A stretch of DNA of 64,000 nt from Sulfurovum sp. (GTDB lineage Bacteria > Campylobacterota > Campylobacteria > Campylobacterales > Sulfurovaceae), in NCBI GenBank assembly GCA_027081115.1, contig JALWLD010000012.1:62001-126000 (forward strand). Direction: 5' to 3'. This document shows positions 26,789-37,044 of the stretch, piece by piece. A program made the position numbers and the translations under genes. The stretch's first letter is position 1. Every line of letters begins with the position of its first letter. The notes below the pieces were generated by a model. The model saw nothing but the letters and a program-made list of their open reading frames with translations. It searched no databases and had not been told where the DNA came from.

Positions 26789-28999
26789 ATGAAAAATTTA
26801 ATTATCGTCGAATCACCGGCAAAAGCACGAACCATTACCAATTTCCTGGGCAAAGACTATAAGGTCATTGCCTCAAAAGGACATATTAGAGACCTTCCTA
26901 AAAGTACATTTGGTATTACCGTAGATGATGAGACTGGCGATCTTGTACCAAAATATTCTATTCCCAGAGATGCCAACCCCACCGTTAAAGAATTGAAGAA
27001 ACTTGCGAAACAGGCTGAAACAGTCTTTATCGCAACCGATGAGGATCGTGAGGGAGAAGCCATTGGATACCACATTGCAAAAGCCATAGGAAAAGAACCC
27101 ACAGAGCTTCCACGCATCGTTTTTCATGAAATTACCAAATCAGCCATTCAACATGCACTAGAGACACCACGTAAAGTAGACATGGACTCCGTAGATGCAC
27201 AACAGACAAGAAGACTACTTGACCGTATAGTGGGGTATAAACTCTCTCCACTACTTGCCAGCAAGATCCAAAAGGGTCTAAGTGCGGGTAGAGTACAGAG
27301 TTCTACTCTCAAGCTCGTAGTGGACAGAGAACGGGAGATCAAAGCATTTAAACCAGAAGAGTTCTGGACCATTGATGCCATTTTCCAAAAAAGTATAGAT
27401 GCTTCTATCTATGATTATAATGGATTAAAAATTGACAAACTGACTATTAAAACAGAATCCGATGCCACAGAGATCACCACTGCAGCAAAAGGAGAATCTT
27501 TTGTTGTCTCTTCTATTGAAAAGAGTAAAAGAAAGACCAAAACACCTCCACCATTCATGACCTCAACCTTGCAACAAACAGCTTCTACACAGCTTGGTTT
27601 CTCTCCAAAAAAGACAATGATGGTTGCACAGAAACTCTATGAAGGAGTCAAAACAGACCAAGGGACCATGGGGGTCATTACCTATATGAGAACTGACTCT
27701 ATGAACCTTGCAAAAGAGGCTGTTGAATCAGCAAGAGAGTATATCAAAGCAACCTATGGAGATAAATATCTTCCGACAAAAGCAAAAAATTATGTAACTA
27801 AATCCAAAGGTGCGCAGGAAGCTCACGAAGCGATCCGTCCTACAATGGTTGATTTTGACAGCAAAAAAGCTGCTGACTATCTCTCTGTGGATGAACTAAA
27901 ACTCTACAGACTCATCTACAACCGTTTTCTTGCCTGCCAGATGACAGAAGCTGAACTTGAATCGCAAACCATTCTTTTTAAAGGTGATAAATGTACCTTT
28001 AAGGCAAGTGGCAGAAAACTCCTTTTTGACGGTTTCTACAAAGTGACAGGTCATGGGGACAAAGACAAACTGCTTCCTGACCTTGAAAAGGGACAAGCCG
28101 TAACTCTTGATGAGATTAAGCAGGAGCAACACTTTACAGAGCCTCCTGCACGGTACAATGAAGCAAGTCTTATTAAGAAACTTGAATCTTTAGGCATCGG
28201 TCGTCCAAGTACTTATGCTCCAACAGTGACTACACTACAAACACGTAAATATATAGAACTTGAAAAAAAACGTATTCACCCCACAGAAATTGCCTTTACA
28301 GTCACAGAGATGTTGGAAAAACACTTCCCTGAAATTGTCGACTCCGGCTTTACTGCAAATATGGAAGAGACCCTCGATGAAGTAGCAGAAGGCAAGACCG
28401 ACTGGCAAACCATACTCAAAGCATTCTATACACCATTCCTTCAAAAAGTAGAAGAGGGTAAAAAGAATATAAAAAGTTTAAAAGTAGCCATTCCAACAGG
28501 AGAAGACTGTCCAAAATGTGGATCTGAACTACTCTTGAGAAAAGGTCGTTACGGAGAGTTTATTGCCTGTTCCAATTTCCCAAAATGTAAATATACCAAA
28601 AATACAGATGGTACAGAAGTAGAAGGTCCTGAAGAGACCGATGAAAAATGTGAAAAATGTGGTTCTATGATGGTCATCAAAAACTCAAAAAGAGGTAAAT
28701 TCCTCGCCTGCTCTGCCTACCCTAAATGTAAAAATGCCAAATCATTGGAGCCTGCAAAAGAGCTTACCGTACCTTGTCCGGAATGTGGAGGAAAACTCCA
28801 GGAACGTGAAGGAAGAAGAGGTAAATTCTTTGGTTGTGTCAATTACCCTAAATGTAAGTTCATCGCTAACTTTGAACCTGTAGACAAAAAATGTCCTGAA
28901 TGTAATTACACTATGGGCAAAAAAACCCTTCGTGGAAAAGAGGTCTATGAGTGCTTCAAGTGTAAACACAAAATTGATATGGCAGAAGAAAGTAAATAA
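26789..28999 (+). CDS. topA: DNA topoisomerase I
   Basis: 736 residues. The TOPRIM domain opens with LIIVESPAKARTI and contains TDEDREGEAI; the active-site Tyr is in VITYMRTDSMN near residue 298. Four C-terminal Cys-rich modules follow (CPKCGSEL, CEKCGSMM, CPECGGKL and CPECNYTM, residues about 570-730), the last a shorter form. It relaxes negative supercoils. A TACAAT -10 lies near 26738. Its stop overlaps the bioB start as TAATG, as in Campylobacter where the two are also neighbours. Confidence 0.98.
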   Translation: MKNLIIVESPAKARTITNFLGKDYKVIASKGHIRDLPKSTFGITVDDETGDLVPKYSIPRDANPTVKELKKLAKQAETVFIATDEDREGEAIGYHIAKAIGKEPTELPRIVFHEITKSAIQHALETPRKVDMDSVDAQQTRRLLDRIVGYKLSPLLASKIQKGLSAGRVQSSTLKLVVDREREIKAFKPEEFWTIDAIFQKSIDASIYDYNGLKIDKLTIKTESDATEITTAAKGESFVVSSIEKSKRKTKTPPPFMTSTLQQTASTQLGFSPKKTMMVAQKLYEGVKTDQGTMGVITYMRTDSMNLAKEAVESAREYIKATYGDKYLPTKAKNYVTKSKGAQEAHEAIRPTMVDFDSKKAADYLSVDELKLYRLIYNRFLACQMTEAELESQTILFKGDKCTFKASGRKLLFDGFYKVTGHGDKDKLLPDLEKGQAVTLDEIKQEQHFTEPPARYNEASLIKKLESLGIGRPSTYAPTVTTLQTRKYIELEKKRIHPTEIAFTVTEMLEKHFPEIVDSGFTANMEETLDEVAEGKTDWQTILKAFYTPFLQKVEEGKKNIKSLKVAIPTGEDCPKCGSELLLRKGRYGEFIACSNFPKCKYTKNTDGTEVEGPEETDEKCEKCGSMMVIKNSKRGKFLACSAYPKCKNAKSLEPAKELTVPCPECGGKLQEREGRRGKFFGCVNYPKCKFIANFEPVDKKCPECNYTMGKKTLRGKEVYECFKCKHKIDMAEESK

Positions 29000-29850
29000 T
29001 GTCAAACCAGATCTTTTTATGTGCTATTAACAACATTCTGAGTGGAACCTGCCAAGAGGATTGTAAGTTTTGTACACAATCTGTACGCTACCATGCAGAT
29101 ATCGAGCGTTACAGCTACAAAGATATCTCTCAGATTGTAAAAGAAGCAAGAGCAGCAAAGGCACAAGGGGCACTTGGGTATTGTCTTGTCACTGCAGGAA
29201 AAGGCTTAGATGATAAAAAAGTAGACTTTGTCGCACGTGCAGCACAAGCTATCAAAGCAGAAATTGAAGGGCTCAATCTTATCGCTTGTAACGGTACTGC
29301 CAATAAAGAGCAATTGACTTACCTCAAAGCACATGGGATTGACAGCTATAACCATAACCTTGAAACCTCAGAACGCTATTATGCCGATATCTGTCAAACC
29401 CATGCATGGTCAGAACGCTATGGAACCTGTGAGAATGCGCAATCTGTAGGACTAACTCTCTGCTCTGGAGGAATCTTTGGTATGGGAGAGACTGAAGAGG
29501 ACAGGAATGAACTGCTCAAAGCAATTGCCTCTCTGTCCCCTATGTCAACACCTCTCAATTTTTACCATCCCAACCCGGCACTTCCTATCAAAACACGTAA
29601 TATCGAAAGAGAAGAAGCACTGGAGATCATTAGCAAAGCACGTCATCTTCTTGGGGAGGAAAGACTGTTAATGGTTGCGGGAGGTAGAGAATTGCTTTTT
29701 AATGGTTATGAAGCTGAAATGTTCAAAGCCGGAGCCAATGCCATTGTTGTAGGAAACTATCTTACAACTGAAGGTCTTGCACCAAGTAGAGACAAAGAGA
29801 TGCTCGACAGACTTGGATATGAAGTAGCGACTTCCTGTGATACACAGTAA
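28999..29850 (+). CDS. bioB: Biotin synthase
   Basis: 283 residues, shorter than the usual 310-350 because the N-terminal arm is missing, as in other Campylobacterota. The radical SAM cluster is CQEDCKFCTQS near residue 17; NHNLETSERYY, CSGGIFGMGET, FYHPNPALP and GANAIVVGNYLTT are the BioB landmarks. It inserts sulfur into dethiobiotin. The ATG shares a base with the topA stop, so it relies on translational coupling. Its end overlaps the antiporter gene by 14 bases. Confidence 0.95.
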   Translation: MSNQIFLCAINNILSGTCQEDCKFCTQSVRYHADIERYSYKDISQIVKEARAAKAQGALGYCLVTAGKGLDDKKVDFVARAAQAIKAEIEGLNLIACNGTANKEQLTYLKAHGIDSYNHNLETSERYYADICQTHAWSERYGTCENAQSVGLTLCSGGIFGMGETEEDRNELLKAIASLSPMSTPLNFYHPNPALPIKTRNIEREEALEIISKARHLLGEERLLMVAGGRELLFNGYEAEMFKAGANAIVVGNYLTTEGLAPSRDKEMLDRLGYEVATSCDTQ

Positions 29851-30997
29851 TATTACCCTTATCCTTACACTCTCTGTCCTTATCTGGGGCAGTCCATTTG
29901 TCTCCAAGCTGATACGTCTGCCCATACCTCCTGTTGAAATTGCATTAGGTTCATTATTTGCCTATTTTGGGTTGATCACAAATAACCAGTACTTTAACCT
30001 CATTGCAGAAGTAGGCTTTCTCTACCTTATGTTCCTGGCAGGTATGGAGGTTGATCTCAAACAGATCACCAAAAGTTCAAAAATTGTCATCCAGAAATCT
30101 ATTCTTTTTATCTTCATTATGACATTCTTTGCAGTAACCATGGGGATGATATTTCGTCTGAACATGATCACTATTATCTCTATGCCACTTATCTCTATTG
30201 GACTGCTTGCTTCTTTGTCAAAAAGCTATGGGAAGGATGAACCTTGGCTTAAAATGGCTTTTATTGCAGGAATTTTAGGTGAGATTATCTCCATTGCTGC
30301 CCTTACCGTACTTGATGCAGCAAGCACCTCTGGTTTTGGTACAGAACTCCTCATAAAAGTAGGATACCTTTTGGCATTTATTATAGCTGTCTACCTCATA
30401 TACAGACTGCTTCACCTTCTTTTCTGGTGGTATCCGGAACTCAAAAATACACTGGTACCCAAACTCGATACTTCCGATCAGGATATACGTCTTGCTATGG
30501 CACTCTTCTTCATTATGATTGCAGTAATGTTCTCTTTAGAGTTGGAGTTGGCACTGGGCGCATTTATTGCAGGGATCGCTATTTCTGCATTCTTTCATCA
30601 TGAAAAACAGCTTGAAGCAAAGATCTCAAGTCTTGGATTTGGATTTTTGGTTCCACTCTTTTTTATTCATGTAGGGGCATCTTTTGATCTTAAATCATTG
30701 GCAGTGGAGGGAGTTGTTTATGGAGCACTGCTCATTACAGCCCTGATGATACTCTCTAGAATTTTTGCGGGGGTAGCCCTGAGAAAGATCAATGGTTCAA
30801 GAGATGCACTGATGATAGCACTATCCCTCTCTATGCCACTAACACTTCTTGTTGCTGTTGCCACCATAGGGTACGAGACAAAAGCAATTGATATATTGAG
30901 TTACTATCAACTTATTCTGGCCAGTATCTTTGAGATTATTATCTCAATGACCGCCATAAAAATACTTCATGCAAAACGAAAAACAGATAAGGGATAA
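29837..30997 (+). CDS. CPA2-type cation:proton antiporter
   Basis: 386 residues with about 12 membrane helices and no cytoplasmic RCK/TrkA-N regulatory domain. The exchanger core motifs GSLFAYFGLITNN, MFLAGMEVDL (near 65), GEIISIAAL (near 150) and LGAFIAGIAISAF (near 235) fit the KefB/NapA group. The ion exchanged (Na or K) cannot be told. It is coupled to bioB by a 14-base overlap and converges on the coiled-coil protein gene; ATAAGGG/CCCTTAT (30987-31011) can form a short hairpin between them. Confidence 0.9.
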   Translation: MIHSNITLILTLSVLIWGSPFVSKLIRLPIPPVEIALGSLFAYFGLITNNQYFNLIAEVGFLYLMFLAGMEVDLKQITKSSKIVIQKSILFIFIMTFFAVTMGMIFRLNMITIISMPLISIGLLASLSKSYGKDEPWLKMAFIAGILGEIISIAALTVLDAASTSGFGTELLIKVGYLLAFIIAVYLIYRLLHLLFWWYPELKNTLVPKLDTSDQDIRLAMALFFIMIAVMFSLELELALGAFIAGIAISAFFHHEKQLEAKISSLGFGFLVPLFFIHVGASFDLKSLAVEGVVYGALLITALMILSRIFAGVALRKINGSRDALMIALSLSMPLTLLVAVATIGYETKAIDILSYYQLILASIFEIIISMTAIKILHAKRKTDKG

Positions 30998-31007
30998 AGG
31001 TTAGCCC

Positions 31008-31796
31008 TTATTCATCCATCATTTTAATAGCTGCTTGAAACTCTGCATCTGCAGCTTTAGAAGCATCCTCCTTTTCTTTACTGATATTAATATCTGTAGC
31101 ATTCACAACCAAAGATTCATCACTTTTTACAGCCTCTTGCTCTGCAAGTGCCTCTTCTTCACGTTTCTTCTCTGCTTTGGCTGCTTCTTCTGCTGCCAAT
31201 TCTTTTTCCAGCTTTGCCTTTTCAGCTTCAAGTTTAGCCAACTCAGCCTCATCACGTTTTTTCTGTTCTGCTTTTGCAGCCTCTTCTATGGCAAATGCCT
31301 TTTGCTGCTCAAGTTTTTCAGCCTCTAACTTTTCAGCTGCTAATGTTTCTGCTGCCAATTTCTCTAAAGCTGCTTTTTCTGCCTCTTGCTTCTTACGAGC
31401 TTCTTCAAGACGTGCCTGATCCTCTTTAACCTTTTTTAGTCTTTCTTCTTCGATCTTAGGATCAACTTTCTCTACTGATATTTCAGGTGCGGGAACACTC
31501 CCTTCTTCTGTGGCTTCAGGAGCAGTAGTTTCTTCTCCTGTTTCTGTAGATGCAACAGGTATTTCAACTACAGGCTCTTCTGCCGTTGGAGATTCCTCTT
31601 CTTCCTCATCATCTTCTTCCTCTTCAGCAGCATCAGCAGCAGCCTCTAGTTTATCTGCAATCACTTTAAGTTCTGAAAGTAGTGAAGCTTGATCCTGCTC
31701 TATTTTTTTTACGTTTTTCTCTACCTCAAATGGGTTCTCTGATGCGTTTGCACCTACAAACAAAAATGCCACGAGTGACAACAATATCTTTTTCAT
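31008..31796 (-). CDS. Periplasmic Ala/Glu/Lys-rich coiled-coil protein with a PglB-type sequon
   Basis: 262 residues with a signal peptide (1-18, ending GANA). Residues about 60-85 are an acidic Glu/Asp run, then a long alpha-helical coiled coil of EAEK-type repeats (about 120-225). Near the C-terminus DINIS (residues 235-239) matches the bacterial N-glycosylation sequon D/E-X-N-X-S/T. It is the third gene after eno and the FtsB-like gene. In Campylobacter jejuni the same place holds the glycoprotein CgpA, as I recall; this protein shows no AMIN domain, so equivalence is only positional. Confidence 0.8.
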   Translation of the reverse strand: MKKILLSLVAFLFVGANASENPFEVEKNVKKIEQDQASLLSELKVIADKLEAAADAAEEEEDDEEEEESPTAEEPVVEIPVASTETGEETTAPEATEEGSVPAPEISVEKVDPKIEEERLKKVKEDQARLEEARKKQEAEKAALEKLAAETLAAEKLEAEKLEQQKAFAIEEAAKAEQKKRDEAELAKLEAEKAKLEKELAAEEAAKAEKKREEEALAEQEAVKSDESLVVNATDINISKEKEDASKAADAEFQAAIKMMDE

Positions 31797-31819
31797 ACAC
31801 TATCTCCTTGTTTTTAGTT

Positions 31820-32071
31820 TTACGTTTCAGGTTCCAACTGCTTGAGCTCAAAAAACTCTTTTTGTAACCTTTGATTTTCACTCTTTAACTCTTTGCCTTT
31901 GATGAGCAAACCTTGTTTTTTCTCTTTTAACTGGTTCAAGACAGTCAAAGAATTTTCTCCGTAAATCAAAATACCCACATAGATACCAAAAACAAGAATC
32001 CCGATAAGGGCTATCAGTAAAGTCTTTACCGATAAGCCTGCAAGTGCTCCTACTTCCTGTGTATCTGCCAA
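31820..32071 (-). CDS. FtsB/DivIC-like septum formation protein
   Basis: 83 residues: a membrane helix at about 14-36, then a coiled coil (LNQLKEKKQGLLIKGKELK and SENQRLQKEFFELKQL). This is the layout of FtsB/DivIC, which joins FtsL and FtsQ in the divisome. It begins 16 bases after the enolase stop and lies 23 bases before the coiled-coil protein, in one operon. Family assignment rests on architecture and on the eno neighbour, so it is moderately sure. Confidence 0.75.
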   Translation of the reverse strand: MADTQEVGALAGLSVKTLLIALIGILVFGIYVGILIYGENSLTVLNQLKEKKQGLLIKGKELKSENQRLQKEFFELKQLEPET

Positions 32072-32087
32072 AGCTACCTCTTTTTAC

Positions 32088-33362
<1,275 letters not shown>

Positions 33363-33444
33363 CTATATCCTTTAAAAATTTCAATTATCTATTATTTTAT
33401 CAAAATTCACCCTAACCTTAAATGAATAGCACTAGAGTATAGTT

Positions 33445-34086
33445 TTACTTATTTGTATTTGGAGCAATTGGCTTCATTGTTTTCAAATATGCTTTAATAT
33501 ATGCTGGTGTCTGAGAATGTTCTTTATAGCCACTCTTGCGTAGATCATAATAGACAAACGGCAAATAGTGTTCACGTGTTATAACAACCTTTGTCTGCCC
33601 TTTTTTTGCCCAGTTAAACATACTTTTGGCACCTTTGGCACCCACATGAATACAGCCATGGGACATGGCATCATCATTACCCATATGAATGGCATGTCCT
33701 TGCTGTGTAAACCATAAAGAGAAATCCATATTATTCACACCATTTGGATCCGGATGCGCTTTGGACATATAAAAACGCTCTTTTCTAAAGATCGTAAAGA
33801 TACCCGATGGTGTTTCATGCCCTTTTGCACCTGATGAAATAACAGCAGCCCACCAAACCACACCATCTCTATCGATTGCATAGGCAATTCCATCTGCACC
33901 TTTTTCCCGCAATGACACAACAATATAATCCTGACCTTTCAGATCAACTATCTTTTCTCCTCCATTCGTAATAACAGCAAATTTTGTTTTACTTCGGGGG
34001 AAGACTCTGCTGGTCGGGTCTCCGGCATTTAAAAATCCTGCTCCCATAAGCAGAGTAATGACTACAGTCATCCATAATTTTTTCAT
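33445..34086 (-). CDS. L,D-transpeptidase (YkuD family), secreted
   Basis: 213 residues from ATG 34086, which has AGGAG upstream; the longer in-frame form lacks an RBS. A signal peptide covers residues 1-20. The catalytic motif is HAIHMGNDDAMSHGCIHVG (His...SHGC, near residue 155-173), with Cys as nucleophile; His follows where Arg is usual in the SHGCIR pattern. It makes or trims 3-3 cross-links, or anchors proteins to peptidoglycan. No LysM or other wall-binding domain is seen. Transcribed alone behind eno. Confidence 0.9.
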   Translation of the reverse strand: MKKLWMTVVITLLMGAGFLNAGDPTSRVFPRSKTKFAVITNGGEKIVDLKGQDYIVVSLREKGADGIAYAIDRDGVVWWAAVISSGAKGHETPSGIFTIFRKERFYMSKAHPDPNGVNNMDFSLWFTQQGHAIHMGNDDAMSHGCIHVGAKGAKSMFNWAKKGQTKVVITREHYLPFVYYDLRKSGYKEHSQTPAYIKAYLKTMKPIAPNTNK

Positions 34087-34199
34087 TTCAATTCTCCTAT
34101 TTTTTAATATATAAATTATATTATTTTTAGTAGAGATTATCATTAAGAAATTTATATTCTGCTATAATTTTTTAAGAAAAAATAAAAAAAAGGGAAAGT

Positions 34200-34442
34200 A
34201 TGAAAAAAATTATCACATTATCACTAATTGTGATCTCATCAACACTTTTTACCGCCTGCACCGGTTCAGGTATTGATATAGGAAAACAGACACCAAGTTT
34301 CCAAAATGGAGTCAAAGATGGTTGTGCTACGGCAAATGGAGAATACACCAAAAACAGTCATGCTTTCAATAATGATGAAGAATATCATAATGGCTGGTTC
34401 CATGGTCGCAAAAAATGTAACCCTGCAGATTCAAAAAGATAA
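34200..34442 (+). CDS. Small lipoprotein, unknown
   Basis: 80 residues. The signal peptide ends in the lipobox LFTAC, so Cys20 is the lipidated residue. The mature part has paired Cys (DGCATA and RKKCNP), which may form a disulfide, and a repeated hydrophilic YHNGWFHGRKKC end. AAAGGGAAAG precedes the ATG. I know no function. It ends 77 bases before the converging DUF2339 gene. Confidence 0.75.
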   Translation: MKKIITLSLIVISSTLFTACTGSGIDIGKQTPSFQNGVKDGCATANGEYTKNSHAFNNDEEYHNGWFHGRKKCNPADSKR

Positions 34443-34447
34443 TCTCT

Positions 34448-34471
34448 CAAGCCATACTCCAGTACGGCTTG
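34448..34471. terminator. Hairpin between converging genes
   Basis: CAAGCC-A-TAC-TCCA-GTA-C-GGCTTG forms a stem of nine pairs with one A-C mismatch, 6 bases after the lipoprotein stop and between converging genes. No strong T-run follows on either strand, so terminator function is tentative. Confidence 0.4.
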
Positions 34472-34519
34472 TCAAATTAAGTATATTCCCTAAACTTAAT
34501 AGTTAAACAATGACTAATT

Positions 34520-37039
34520 CTACTCTTTACTCGGTGGCATAGGTACAAAATACCCTATGAGTAAAAGTAAAGTGCCTACCACCATAAATGAGATAATACG
34601 TTCTATCGTTCCTGAATTTGCAAGTTCTACAAAAAAGAGTTTAAATACCACAACGATGAGTAAGCCAAAACCTGCCATCCAAAGTACTCTAAGGACATAA
34701 CGTTTAGAAAGTACCATCAACACAATAGCTATTAGACTCCACAACAGTGACAACCCTGTTTGAAAGTAGTTACTCTGCCATAGTGCATGCACACTATATA
34801 CAACATCTTGCATCTGATGTACCACCCTTGAAAAAATCACGGTGATTAACAGAAAACCTAGTATAGACAATACACCATAAAGAGACTTGCTCTCATCATC
34901 AGATAATACCTTTTTATGACGATATCCCCAATAAACCATCACAGCAAATACTCCTATCTGCATCATATCTAATAGATTAAACACTGGAATGTATCTACCT
35001 ACAGAGACTAGACCAAAGGCACGCAGTTGCCATAATCCAAGTACTATAAGCAAACCACCCACACCTAACGTCTGATAAACTTCCCTTTGTGCTTCCAGCC
35101 AATCTTTATAGGCTTTAGGAAGTAGTAGTACTACAGACACAACCAATGGTACAACAGCCATAGAAAGAAGCGAGTACGTCCCAAAATGATAGAGCTTTCC
35201 AACATGATAATGCAACTCTAAACTGCCCAATACTACAAAGAACCAAAGTCCTGTAATATGTAACATTTTTCTCCAACACCATGTGTTACGGTATACATAA
35301 AGCAACACAAAATGCAAGAGTAAAAATACACCATACAACAAAGCACCCATATCAGCAAAAGGATGTTCAATAAAAAGATTACTATTTGCTTCTATGAAGA
35401 AAATGGCCATGCCAAAAAAGAGTGTACCTTGTAGTACATAGGTAAGTAATGCCCATTTTATTTTCATATTGATGATGACAAGTACAACTACCCCTAACAT
35501 AAGTGCAAGCAGACTATCTTGTCCTGCAATGAAATCATGCAGATACGATAAAACATCTACCGTTGAGATAAACCATAACACAAGCCCAAAGGTCAAAAAT
35601 ATTTTCATAATATAATTATCAATAACAGGTAATACTTTCTTATGTGTATCTAACAGATATGTAGAGATAAGCGTTGCAATGGTGATGATAATATATCCCA
35701 AATACTCTGCCATACTTAACCCATACACCCCTACAGACTCAGGATACACAAAGAGAGAAATAAAGAGTAAAAGCTCTCCAAAATAACGCGTCAACATACG
35801 ATGTTGTTTTAACGCTATCCATATAACCCCTGCACTCTCTAGCGACCAAAATGCTGCAGATACATCTGCATCGAAGATGTATGGTATGGCTATGGTAAAA
35901 AACACCACTGACAAGGCTAGAAAAGACTGTGCCAAAAGTAAGGTACGTTCTTTCTTTCTAAGCCAATACCAAAGCCCTGCATAGATCACCCCTAGAGATA
36001 CTGCACTGTAGGCTTCACCATACTCAAACATAGAGACTAAGCTGACCTGTAATGGAAAGGCTATCACAGGTAGACCAAATACCAATGTACTATCTACAAG
36101 ATTTTTAGGCTCGTAGGGATGTTTGATGGTAAACAGAATAGAGATACTCAAATACATAAGAAAGTAGAGTATCAAAAACGGTTCAGTCGTAGTAAAAATC
36201 TCTGACTGGTAACGTAACATACCCCATGTTGTTGCAATGATAAAAGTAAAAAGGAACCCAACCACATTCAACATACGCCAAGAACGGAACCATGCCACGA
36301 TGAACAGACCAAGATTTAAAAAGGTATAGTAACTAAACAATGTCACATGAGAGCCATCACCATTGGAAGTCAAGACAGGTACCAAGAAACCACCTGCTGT
36401 GGCAAAAAGTATTAAAGGTAATGAGTCTTCCATGACTGCCAAAATAGAGCCTAACACGACCACTCCGAGCATCAAAATAAATGCCATCTCCAAAGAGAGC
36501 AGTCCATAAAACTTAGATGCCCCATAGATGACCAGATACAGCATCGCTATACCAAGTCCTTGGAGTATCTGCCCATAAGCTCCTTCTCTATCTCTAAGCT
36601 TCCATCCTGTACCTATGAGTGCCATCGCAGCCAATCCAATACCCCATAAACGCATCTCTATACTGATGATGCTATGTTCGGCGGCATACTTCACTAAAAA
36701 AGCAAGCCCAAAAAAGAGTATTACCCCACCTATGCGTACAAGCAGGTTGCCACCCGTAAAGTAACTCGTAAGCATTTCCTTAAGCTTTGACGGTTCTGTA
36801 TGTACATACTCCTCTCTAGGAGGCACGACCTTTGTGGTTGCTTTGGTGGGGGCATGTTCTGTGTTAAGTGGAGAGACGGCACTAACGGACTCTGTTATTT
36901 CCTTTTCAATTACCATAGGTTTAGGGTGTTTCTCTTTATCAAGTAGCCCTGTGACTATCTTTTCCAAATGTTTGATTTTACTTTGTAATATGAAAATCCA
37001 TATAGCTAATGCAATAATCCAAAATGCTGATGTATTCAT
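34520..37039 (-). CDS. DUF2339 polytopic membrane protein
   Basis: 839 residues with one N-terminal helix, a charged linker (about residues 20-85), then some 24-26 hydrophobic segments through to the end. GGNLLVRIGGVILFFGLAFLVKYA (key piece LVRIGGVILFFGLAFLVKYA, near 96-115) is the hallmark of DUF2339 proteins. Function in the literature is unknown to me. It lies five bases after the Aas-like fusion gene and is the third gene of the merR unit, so a role in membrane lipid handling is an inference from context. Confidence 0.85.
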   Translation of the reverse strand: MNTSAFWIIALAIWIFILQSKIKHLEKIVTGLLDKEKHPKPMVIEKEITESVSAVSPLNTEHAPTKATTKVVPPREEYVHTEPSKLKEMLTSYFTGGNLLVRIGGVILFFGLAFLVKYAAEHSIISIEMRLWGIGLAAMALIGTGWKLRDREGAYGQILQGLGIAMLYLVIYGASKFYGLLSLEMAFILMLGVVVLGSILAVMEDSLPLILFATAGGFLVPVLTSNGDGSHVTLFSYYTFLNLGLFIVAWFRSWRMLNVVGFLFTFIIATTWGMLRYQSEIFTTTEPFLILYFLMYLSISILFTIKHPYEPKNLVDSTLVFGLPVIAFPLQVSLVSMFEYGEAYSAVSLGVIYAGLWYWLRKKERTLLLAQSFLALSVVFFTIAIPYIFDADVSAAFWSLESAGVIWIALKQHRMLTRYFGELLLFISLFVYPESVGVYGLSMAEYLGYIIITIATLISTYLLDTHKKVLPVIDNYIMKIFLTFGLVLWFISTVDVLSYLHDFIAGQDSLLALMLGVVVLVIINMKIKWALLTYVLQGTLFFGMAIFFIEANSNLFIEHPFADMGALLYGVFLLLHFVLLYVYRNTWCWRKMLHITGLWFFVVLGSLELHYHVGKLYHFGTYSLLSMAVVPLVVSVVLLLPKAYKDWLEAQREVYQTLGVGGLLIVLGLWQLRAFGLVSVGRYIPVFNLLDMMQIGVFAVMVYWGYRHKKVLSDDESKSLYGVLSILGFLLITVIFSRVVHQMQDVVYSVHALWQSNYFQTGLSLLWSLIAIVLMVLSKRYVLRVLWMAGFGLLIVVVFKLFFVELANSGTIERIISFMVVGTLLLLIGYFVPMPPSKE

Positions 37040-37044
37040 AAATC

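Noticed and set aside
26789-29850. topA-bioB coupling as a new association
   Set aside because: The same pair is adjacent in Campylobacter, so it is inherited gene order.
33570-33590. TGTTCACGTGTTATAACA as a third parS site
   Set aside because: Only the central CACGT core agrees; the outer bases do not fit the palindrome.
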